64,000 nt of DNA from Ktedonobacteraceae bacterium (GTDB lineage Bacteria > Chloroflexota > Ktedonobacteria > Ktedonobacterales > Ktedonobacteraceae). Of this stretch, positions 42,996 to 49,961 are shown one piece after another. The stretch is from the NCBI GenBank assembly GCA_035653615.1, contig DASRBN010000015.1, positions 124,001 to 188,000 of the forward strand, written 5' to 3'. Position 1 is the first letter of the stretch. Every line of letters begins with the position of its first letter. The translations under genes were made by a program, and so were the position numbers. The notes under the pieces were generated by a model. The model did no database searches, had not been told where the DNA came from, and saw only the letters and a program-made list of their open reading frames with translations.

Positions 42996-43499
42996 ATGGA
43001 GATAGATATTATGATTAAGAAATCATCCAGTACAGATTCTCCTCAGCAGCCCATTGCTGCCACCGCGGCCTTAGACGCGCTCACAGTTGCTAACCGGTTG
43101 CGTCCCGTGCTGCTGCGCCTGCATCGATTTTTACGCGGTGAAGCGCATGAGCTGGGCGTCACCAGCACTCAGGCCAGCCTGCTCGCCGCCATACAGCGTT
43201 CGCCGGGCATCGGCCTGGGTGAACTTGCCGCCCAGGAGCATATGAGCGCCCCCACCCTTGTGAACCATATTGACAGGCTTGAAACAGCGGGATTCGTTGA
43301 GCGCGCAAAAAGTAATCTTCAAGATCGCAGGCGCGTCGATCTCAATATCACGACGTCTGGCTGCCAGGTTTTGGAGACCCTGCGCGAGCGACGAACAGCC
43401 TGGCTTGCTACCCGCCTGGAAACCCTGACACCCGACGAACTTGCTGCAGTCGCGGCTGCCATTGAACCATTGCAGCAGCTAGTGAAGCGTGGGGAATGA
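42996..43499 (+). CDS. MarR family transcriptional regulator
   Basis: A 167-residue winged-helix protein. LTVANRLRPVLLRLHRFLR is the first dimer helix, GVTSTQASLLAAIQRSPGIGLGELAAQEHMSAPTLVNHIDRLE the HTH, and DRRRVDLNIT the wing. MarR proteins repress drug-efflux or stress genes and release DNA on binding small phenolics or oxidants. The MFS transporter overlaps its stop by four bases (ATGA), so it most likely controls its own operon. The candidate operator is GTTAGCCTAAC at 42890-42900. Confidence 0.9.
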   Translation: MEIDIMIKKSSSTDSPQQPIAATAALDALTVANRLRPVLLRLHRFLRGEAHELGVTSTQASLLAAIQRSPGIGLGELAAQEHMSAPTLVNHIDRLETAGFVERAKSNLQDRRRVDLNITTSGCQVLETLRERRTAWLATRLETLTPDELAAVAAAIEPLQQLVKRGE

Positions 43500-44758
43500 G
43501 AATATCTGTACGTAATCCTGGAGCATTTTTTAGCGGGCATACTTTCGCCAGCCTGCGCCGGCATCATAACTATCGGCTCTATTTTTCGGGCCAGTTTCTC
43601 TCTCAGATCGGCACCTGGCTGCAGAGCGCAGCCATGGCCTGGCTTGTTCTCGAACTGACCCACTCGGCATTCGCAGTCGGTATGCTGGCTTTCTGGCAAT
43701 TCGGCCCATATGTAATACTCGGCCTGTTCGGGGGAGCGATCAGCGACCGGCTCGATCATCGGACAACGCTGATTGCGACCCAGGTGGCCCTGGCATTATG
43801 CAGCGGTACAATGGCCGGACTGACGCTTTTGCATGTCGTCACTGTGTGGGAAGCCTACGCAATCGCGGCCCTGCGCGGACTCGTATTAATCATCAATAAT
43901 CCCAGCCGGCAGGCATTCATCTTCCAGATGGTTGGACGCGAAGAATTACCAAACGCCATCGCGCTGAATTCCAGTGTAGCCAACGCGACTCGCATCATCG
44001 GCCCCGGACTCGGCGGCCTGCTCATAGCTGCTTTTGGAGTCGGCATCTGTTTTAGCATTGACGCAATCAGCTATGTGGCTGTAATCATCGCCCTGCTGAT
44101 GATGAACGTCAACGAGCTGCTGCCGATTGAGCGGCATGGCAGGCCTACGATTCTGCGCGGAATTGGCGAGGGTCTTGACTATGCGCGCCGCACGACGACC
44201 GTCTGGCTGGCATTAACGATCTTCCTCTTCATCTGTACGGCAAGTATCAACTTCAACGTGCTGCTGCCACTCGTCGCCAGCAATACGCTGCGTTCAGGCG
44301 CCGAGATCTATGGCCTGCTGACGGCATGTTTTGGAGCCGGTGCGTTAATAGGCGCCTTGATTTCCGCCTCATTGGGCCGCGCAAACTGGCGTATCTTGCT
44401 AATGAGCGCAGGAGGGTTCGGCATAGGTGAACTGTTGCTCGCGCCACAGAATACCGTCGTTGGCGCAGTACTCCTACTGATTGCCACCGGCATTTGCTAT
44501 ACCCTCTACACCTCCAACACGAATGCCATCGTCCAACTTGCCACGCCTGGCTACCTGCAAGGGCGTGTGGCCGGGCTTTACAGCTACATATTCTCTGGCA
44601 CCAGCTCTTTCGGTGCGCTGCTGGCAGGTGGACTGGCCGACCTGGGCGGTACGCAACTCGCTTTCGTAGTGGCAGGTGGTACCGCGCTCGTCTTCGCCAC
44701 CTTTGGACTGGCCTTCCGCTGGCGCGAGTTTCATAAAGGGACCGTTAATGGAGCTTGA
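43496..44758 (+). CDS. MFS transporter
   Basis: A 420-residue twelve-helix transporter, with FSGQFLSQIGTWLQSAAMAWLVLELTHSA at the start, GGAISDRLDHRTTL as the conserved loop 2-3 motif, and FGAGALIGALISASLGRANWR in the second half. It belongs to the enterobactin-exporter/EntS-like branch of the major facilitator superfamily and is probably a proton-driven efflux pump. It is coupled to the MarR gene by a four-base overlap. Its last 14 bases overlap the convergent GH5 gene. Confidence 0.9.
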   Translation: MRISVRNPGAFFSGHTFASLRRHHNYRLYFSGQFLSQIGTWLQSAAMAWLVLELTHSAFAVGMLAFWQFGPYVILGLFGGAISDRLDHRTTLIATQVALALCSGTMAGLTLLHVVTVWEAYAIAALRGLVLIINNPSRQAFIFQMVGREELPNAIALNSSVANATRIIGPGLGGLLIAAFGVGICFSIDAISYVAVIIALLMMNVNELLPIERHGRPTILRGIGEGLDYARRTTTVWLALTIFLFICTASINFNVLLPLVASNTLRSGAEIYGLLTACFGAGALIGALISASLGRANWRILLMSAGGFGIGELLLAPQNTVVGAVLLLIATGICYTLYTSNTNAIVQLATPGYLQGRVAGLYSYIFSGTSSFGALLAGGLADLGGTQLAFVVAGGTALVFATFGLAFRWREFHKGTVNGA

Positions 44759-46625
44759 TCACCCGAATCTTATGTATCTCTCTCGCCTCCGTGTGCCGGT
44801 ATTCGACCACCTGCCGCTCGCGGTCTATCTCGTAGCTGCCGTCCGAGACCTCGACTGTGTATCCACGCGGATACTGGTAATTGGGCACAAACAACACCGT
44901 CGGCGCGCTAATCGAGGCATCATGGCGGAACTCGAACTCGAAGATCTTGCGCCGCATATCAAACCCCATCCGCAGCGGCTCGCCCGCCACTGCCCGCGCG
45001 TATGGCCGTACCACCGCCTGTAGCGCCCGTCCACCAGAATGAATATCCGCTGGATGCAGTTGCTGATCGCGGCTGAAAATCGACAGGTCCTCGTCATTCC
45101 ATTGATCGCCATACGCATTCGTATTGTCTGCCGTATAGTTCCACAGCGTGCAGCTCATCAGCGCGTCCTCTAACGCGCGCATGTTTCGATTCATCGCCCG
45201 TATCTGCTTGCTAAAATCACCGCTGCGATACGCCTTCTTCTTATCCAGGTCGAACGGTATACCAATCTCGCCAATAAGCACGGGCGCGCCACCCAGAAAT
45301 GCTGCCGCCTGCTGCCTGAACGTCGCCAATTGAGCGGCAAATGACCTGCGAATGCGGCCCGGCCCGAACACCAGCTTCCCGGTAAATATATTGAAGCCGA
45401 CCCATGGCGAGTACTGCTTCATGAACAGCACGAATGCATCGTACCAGTGCGGGGCGTAAACGATCTCCGGCGCATCCTCTGCCCTCCAATGGGGCGGTTT
45501 ATGGTTGATCTCACATTCCAGAAAGATCAGCGCTCCCGGGTGGACTGAGCGCATTTCGCGCGCGAAACGATTGGCAAATGGCCGGTAATAATCCTCACTG
45601 AAATCCACCTCTCGTCCATTTATCACAGCAAAATAATCGAGGCGCAGCAGGCGCGGTGTTCCGTCTGGCGTCACATCCCACACCCCATGCCGCTTCCAGA
45701 TGCACTCTATCCCATCGCGCCAGGCACGTATCATCTTGGCATTGACCGTGTGATGACCAACAAGTCTGGGGCCGCTCACACGCTGTTCCCACACCTCGAT
45801 CTCCTCTGGATATCCATCGCCGAGCAGCATCGTCTGAAACACGGTTGGACACTTGCCCATTTTGACCAGCCCGTTATACGTGTTGGCATCCTTGCAACCA
45901 ATATAGCCACTCAGCGGCTCGTTCATCGTATCGTAGCCAATCACGTTCGGCAATTCACGCACCCGCCGCGCTACCTGCTTTATCGCCTCGATATAATGCC
46001 GCTGCAGGTACTCCTGTACCGGCTCGCCATCCACATGTACCAGCGGAGCGAAATCATTGCCGCCGAAAAAGAGCGTACACATTGTCGCAGCCGCCAGTTT
46101 CGCCCCATTCGTAGGCCAGATCATACGCGGAAAAGGGCCATCCCAAAGCTGGTGAAGAATGGCAGCGCCCGTCTCCTGGAACTTTGTAATATCCAATCCC
46201 ACGGCCTCGAATGTCCAGCCGGGCGCTCCATCGCCCCCTGAAAAGCGGCTCCAGACATCCTGGTGCGGATCGATACACACGTGAAAACCATACTCTCCGG
46301 CCTTTTGGAGAATCGCGTAAATATAGTCCAGGTAATCTTCGTCATATATTCCCGGCCCCGCGTGCTCTATCGCCTCCCAGGTTATCAGGAAGCGCAGGAA
46401 GTTGAAGCCCCATTCCTTCAAACGCGAGAAGTGTTCATCGGCCTCCTCAAGCGGAAAAGGGCGTCCAACAAACGATATATCGCGGTGTTCAAAGAAGCCA
46501 TCGCGAATATGCGTAGCGCCATCCGGTTTGAACGGCACCTTAGAACTCCCACCCAGATTGATCCCCCGCAACAGCAGCGTTCGTCCCGCCTCATCCTGAA
46601 AATGAGAGCCTTTGATGGAGATCAT
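44745..46625 (-). CDS. GH5 glycosidase, glucosylceramidase/sterylglucosidase (GH5_12)-like
   Basis: About 626 residues. The TIM barrel of GH5 is clear: LLLRGINLGGSSKVPF, WEAIEHAGPG, DPHQDVWSRFSGGDGAPGWT, DTMNEP with the acid/base Glu and LIGEIGIPFD with the nucleophile Glu. A beta C-terminal domain of about 90 residues closes it. The HQDVWSR..GGDGAPGW segment is the pattern of fungal glucosylceramidases and sterylglucosidases, so the substrate is probably a glucoside on a lipid rather than a polysaccharide. No signal peptide is seen. It is the last gene of the CruF-acyltransferase/GT2 run. AGGAG lies eight bases before the ATG at 46625. Confidence 0.83.
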   Translation of the reverse strand: MISIKGSHFQDEAGRTLLLRGINLGGSSKVPFKPDGATHIRDGFFEHRDISFVGRPFPLEEADEHFSRLKEWGFNFLRFLITWEAIEHAGPGIYDEDYLDYIYAILQKAGEYGFHVCIDPHQDVWSRFSGGDGAPGWTFEAVGLDITKFQETGAAILHQLWDGPFPRMIWPTNGAKLAAATMCTLFFGGNDFAPLVHVDGEPVQEYLQRHYIEAIKQVARRVRELPNVIGYDTMNEPLSGYIGCKDANTYNGLVKMGKCPTVFQTMLLGDGYPEEIEVWEQRVSGPRLVGHHTVNAKMIRAWRDGIECIWKRHGVWDVTPDGTPRLLRLDYFAVINGREVDFSEDYYRPFANRFAREMRSVHPGALIFLECEINHKPPHWRAEDAPEIVYAPHWYDAFVLFMKQYSPWVGFNIFTGKLVFGPGRIRRSFAAQLATFRQQAAAFLGGAPVLIGEIGIPFDLDKKKAYRSGDFSKQIRAMNRNMRALEDALMSCTLWNYTADNTNAYGDQWNDEDLSIFSRDQQLHPADIHSGGRALQAVVRPYARAVAGEPLRMGFDMRRKIFEFEFRHDASISAPTVLFVPNYQYPRGYTVEVSDGSYEIDRERQVVEYRHTEAREIHKIRVIKLH

Positions 46626-46646
46626 GGAAAGTTCTCCTATATCCAC

Positions 46647-48218
46647 TTACCCTGAAAGGGCGGTTGGCGTCGTGTACGAGAGTGTACGCACATCTTGCTC
46701 AATAGCGCTCACCAGTTGTTCGATATCGTCAAAATCACTACGATAACGTGGCTCGCCAAAGCGCACCGTAGTGTGCCAACGCTTATCTTGCCCGCGTGTG
46801 TAACTCAGACCTGCCGGAACAATCGCCACCCGCGTTTTTCTATCCTTTTCTGCCAGCTCTACCAGCCTGGCGAAGCCGGGTTTGAAGGGCATAAAAGCCT
46901 CAAGGTCCGGCTTCGGCGTCGGATGCGGATCAATGTTGGGATAGCCCTCTGGAAAAATGACCATCATCTCCCCTGACCGGAACAGCCGCACCGCCGCCCG
47001 CGTCAATTGCCGCAGATATTGCCGGGTCTCAATGGGCGTATAGGCCCACTGCTTATCCGGCTCGTGTTCGTGAAACTGCTCGCTGCGCAGCACCACCGGC
47101 CAATCGGCCAGCAAACAGGCCAGCTCTATGACCAGGCGCAACTTTCGCGATGTCACCCAGTCCAGCGCCACAATCGTATGCAAGCGCCGGGGAATGGCCC
47201 GCACCAGGATAAACCCATCATAGAAGTAGTGGAAGTGGCGCGCGGCAACCAACACCGGCCCCGACTGTGGAACATGTTCAACTCCCTCGACCTGGATCAC
47301 CATTGTTCGCCAGCCGATTACCAGGCTCATACCTCGCATCACTAGCCACACAGATTGGCTCAGAGCCGCGCGCCCCCGGCCATCCTGCGAAGTCCGTATT
47401 TCATCATTGCCGGGAACAAGCACTAACGATTCAGGAAACAACACGAACACGATCAATAAAAACGGAGTGAACCACAGGCCGCTGCCGAGGCTCAAAATCA
47501 TCGCGAAGCCCGTATTCACCGTATAGACCCCAAACGGAACCCAGGTCGTCACTTGCCTCGTATCAAGATTGGAGCGCCACAGCAATCTGCATACGGTGAG
47601 CAGGATCAGAATATCAAGCGTCCAACCGGCAAGACTGCTCATCGGCAGACCAAAGTAAGAACCGTATTCCTGCCAGTGCCATATTTGTGTAGAAATGCGC
47701 TGGCTTGCCAGCGCAGCGCTGAGCGCCAGGTCCCAGGTCATCAAGAAATAAGTACCCAGGATCAGCGACCACAACGTCTGGCGATGCAATTCAAGTTTCG
47801 CCGCCAGTTTGCTCGCCAGCAAGTAGGATGTGAAGCCCATATAAAACCAGGTTAGCAGGATGGAATAGGAAACGAGTCCGGCCACTTTAATATCGGCAAG
47901 CGGCGTGGCAGAAGAAATGCCCGATGGGAAACCGATCCTCATATTGAGCAATTCAATGCCCATCGTGACAAGTACCGAAGCGGCAAAAAAGATCAGCGTC
48001 TTGCGCGGGCCGACGCCCAGTAGCCCGAAGAAAAACATCGTCGCCGCGCCAAAGATGATTTGCAGCGTCCCGGCGCTGCGCAGCACAAACTCAAAAATAG
48101 CCACCCCAACAGGATTTGTATCCCATACTTGCGGATGTGGCGCAATGATCAACAAGACCCCCAATCCACAAATCAGGGCCGCGAGATGGCAGGTGAAGAG
48201 TACTTTGACTATTCTCAT
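46647..48218 (-). CDS. CruF-like carotenoid hydratase domain fused to a PlsC-type acyltransferase
   Basis: A 523-residue fusion. Residues about 1-265 form seven or eight membrane helices with the pattern of the DUF422/CruF family that adds water across carotenoid ends: an ELLNMRIGFPSG segment, LTWFYMGFTSYLLA, TYFLMTWDLALSAAL and WHWQEYGSYFGLP followed by GW. Residues about 295-510 are a lysophospholipid-type acyltransferase with VLVAARHFHYFYDG (the His-Asp site, in an atypical spacing) and FPEGYPN as motif III. Other phototrophic Chloroflexi make glycosyl-carotenoid esters with separate hydratase, glycosyl- and acyltransferases. Here hydratase and acyltransferase are one protein next to a GT2 enzyme. 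The carotenoid role is inferred from the family pattern. Confidence 0.78.
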   Translation of the reverse strand: MRIVKVLFTCHLAALICGLGVLLIIAPHPQVWDTNPVGVAIFEFVLRSAGTLQIIFGAATMFFFGLLGVGPRKTLIFFAASVLVTMGIELLNMRIGFPSGISSATPLADIKVAGLVSYSILLTWFYMGFTSYLLASKLAAKLELHRQTLWSLILGTYFLMTWDLALSAALASQRISTQIWHWQEYGSYFGLPMSSLAGWTLDILILLTVCRLLWRSNLDTRQVTTWVPFGVYTVNTGFAMILSLGSGLWFTPFLLIVFVLFPESLVLVPGNDEIRTSQDGRGRAALSQSVWLVMRGMSLVIGWRTMVIQVEGVEHVPQSGPVLVAARHFHYFYDGFILVRAIPRRLHTIVALDWVTSRKLRLVIELACLLADWPVVLRSEQFHEHEPDKQWAYTPIETRQYLRQLTRAAVRLFRSGEMMVIFPEGYPNIDPHPTPKPDLEAFMPFKPGFARLVELAEKDRKTRVAIVPAGLSYTRGQDKRWHTTVRFGEPRYRSDFDDIEQLVSAIEQDVRTLSYTTPTALSG

Positions 48219-48274
48219 GAGACCTCCGCGTGTGAACGCATGGCCTTACATCTTCATATATTTTCGCACATGAA

Positions 48275-49687
48275 CTAATCGGCCAACCCCGTAGGGACAG
48301 CGCCTGGTGCCTGTCCTGGCTCCGGGGTGTGTCCTGTATCCGGGGCATATCCTGGTTCCTTCTGCTTATCCTGTATCCAGGGCATGTCATTCTGAGCAGT
48401 GAGCCGAAGCCCTGAGGAACGAAAGGGAAGAATTTCCGTTGACTTGCCCGGCGGCAACATTCTCTCCCGTATATGAATCTGCCGCCCTTTCCATTGCGCG
48501 CCATGCCCCGTCAATATCAAACGTGCCACGTCAAGCACCATGACGCCAAAAACAGCCCAGCTCAAAGGCGCCGCCAGAGACCAGGTTACCAGCAATCCAT
48601 GTTCGCGATCAAAGCAGCGTTTCGCGTCGATCTGCGCCAGCAGAGTAATGCCTGCCAGCAGCGCAGCGAGACGAGGCATTTTTCTCGTAAGGAGCGCATA
48701 GGCAAGCGTGCAAAGTGGTCCCAGACCATAAATAATCAACGCTAACCCGGCGTGCAGACCACCAAATGGCACGCGCGAACGAATGATTTCGCTATAACAA
48801 CTCTTCCCCCACCCCTGGCGGGCGCTTTTCCACGTCGTCCACTGCCGGTTCGCAATCAGGCCGCGTCCATTCACCAGCTCGACGCGCTTTCCAGCCCATT
48901 TGAACTGTTCAGCGAGCGCGAGATCGTCGATAAAGGTTGTGCGCATGTAGCTGGCCGCGTAGCCACCTGTCTCCACATACGCCTTGCGGCGCAGCAGAAT
49001 ATATTGCCCAAAGGCGAACGCGCGTGGGTGCGCAGGATCGCTAATCTCGCCCGGTGTCACACGATGGGCCAGGATCACCTCGCTCAAGGGCATCAGCAAG
49101 GGCATCGCCGTGCCACTCATATCCATCAGATTTGTGTACATGGTCAGTAAATCGATGTTCCGGCCCAACGCGTGCCCGACCATCAGGCGCAGCGTCTGTG
49201 GAGCATGCCGTGTATCGGCGTCCGTAAACAGCATCCATTCGCCATCTGTAAGGGTAGCTCCCGTATGCAGCGCGTGCGGCTTGCCCGCCCAATCAGGGGG
49301 CAGATCGTCAATCCGGTGTACCATGATACGCGGGTCGCGTCCTCTCCACTGATCCAGCAGGCAAGGAGTAGCGTCGGTTGAGCCATCATCGATAACCGTG
49401 ATACTGAAATTTGGATAATCCTGCGCCAGCAGCGATTTGAGGCAGGCATCAATATTCGCCTCCTCATTGCGTACCGGCAGGATAATCGAGACACGCGGTG
49501 CCGTTTCCGGCAAAGGAAGATCGTCCGGTGGATGTAGCTCTCGAACGGCGCGATGCGAACGATAACTCTGATACAGCGCAATCAGCGCCATGATGGAGAG
49601 TCCCCCCAGCATGAGGAAGTGCTGTAGGGACAGTGCCTGGTGCCTGTCCCGTTTCCCCATGTCACCTGTGGTTCGACCTGAAAACAT
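48275..49687 (-). CDS. GT2 glycosyltransferase, CruG-like, with ends encoded by dispersed repeats
   Basis: A 470-residue membrane glycosyltransferase. RVSIILPVRNEEANIDACL opens the GT-A domain, FTDADTRHAP holds the DxD, and FIDDLALAE and QWTTW belong to the acceptor region (EDxx and QxxRW equivalents). One helix precedes and three or four follow the catalytic domain. This is the CruG / 2'-O-glycosyltransferase layout. The ATG at 49687 has AGGAG five bases upstream, so the first 25 codons are real reading frame although they run through a family A repeat (RHQALSLQ). The last 45 codons run through a family B and another family A copy (LTAQNDM, GQAPGAVPTG). It precedes the CruF-acyltransferase gene by about 55 bases. 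Confidence 0.82.
   Translation of the reverse strand: MFSGRTTGDMGKRDRHQALSLQHFLMLGGLSIMALIALYQSYRSHRAVRELHPPDDLPLPETAPRVSIILPVRNEEANIDACLKSLLAQDYPNFSITVIDDGSTDATPCLLDQWRGRDPRIMVHRIDDLPPDWAGKPHALHTGATLTDGEWMLFTDADTRHAPQTLRLMVGHALGRNIDLLTMYTNLMDMSGTAMPLLMPLSEVILAHRVTPGEISDPAHPRAFAFGQYILLRRKAYVETGGYAASYMRTTFIDDLALAEQFKWAGKRVELVNGRGLIANRQWTTWKSARQGWGKSCYSEIIRSRVPFGGLHAGLALIIYGLGPLCTLAYALLTRKMPRLAALLAGITLLAQIDAKRCFDREHGLLVTWSLAAPLSWAVFGVMVLDVARLILTGHGAQWKGRQIHIRERMLPPGKSTEILPFRSSGLRLTAQNDMPWIQDKQKEPGYAPDTGHTPEPGQAPGAVPTGLAD
48291..48318. repeat. Family A repeat inside the 3' end of the glycosyltransferase gene
   Basis: GTAGGGACAG...CCTGTCCTGG lies between the stop and codons 455-465 of the gene and is translated. 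Confidence 0.7.
48385..48433. repeat. Family B long-form repeat inside the glycosyltransferase gene
   Basis: GTCATTCTGAGC, then GCCGAAGCCCTGAGGAA and AAGGGAAGAAT, the same arrangement as at 51829-51891. It is in frame and encodes ILPFRSSGLRLTAQNDM on the minus strand. Confidence 0.75.
49623..49650. repeat. Family A repeat inside the 5' end of the glycosyltransferase gene
   Basis: TAGGGACAG...CCTGTCCC is translated as DRHQALSLQ between the start and the first membrane helix. Confidence 0.75.
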
Positions 49688-49798
49688 AATAACTCCTGCT
49701 AGAAAAATTGATGAGTAGATTACTCAGGTTAATTATCGCATATAATGGGAAGATATAGAGAATGCTGGTGCCTGTCGACGCCCGCATTCGGCAATCTC

Positions 49799-49842
49799 GG
49801 TACGTTTTGTAGGGACAAGCAACTGTCCCTACAAAACGTACC
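49799..49842. terminator. Perfect 19-bp hairpin between the glycosyltransferase and methyltransferase genes
   Basis: GGTACGTTTTGTAGGGACA (49799-49817) pairs exactly with 49824-49842 around AGCAAC. Its inner part is a family A unit. It lies in the divergent gap, so it is not simply a terminator of either neighbour. Confidence 0.6.
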
Positions 49843-49961
49843 ACAATCAGGTCTCTAGATTTGGCTAACAGCAAGAAATAACATACAATAGTTTCATGCA
49901 ATCCCCGGCCAGAATCATAAATAAGGCGGGAAACACGGTATTAAAGGTGTATTCAGAGAAA

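Noticed and set aside
44745-44758. Overlap of MFS and GH5 ends considered as a frameshift
   Set aside because: Both frames are intact and convergent; a 14-base overlap of 3' ends is ordinary.
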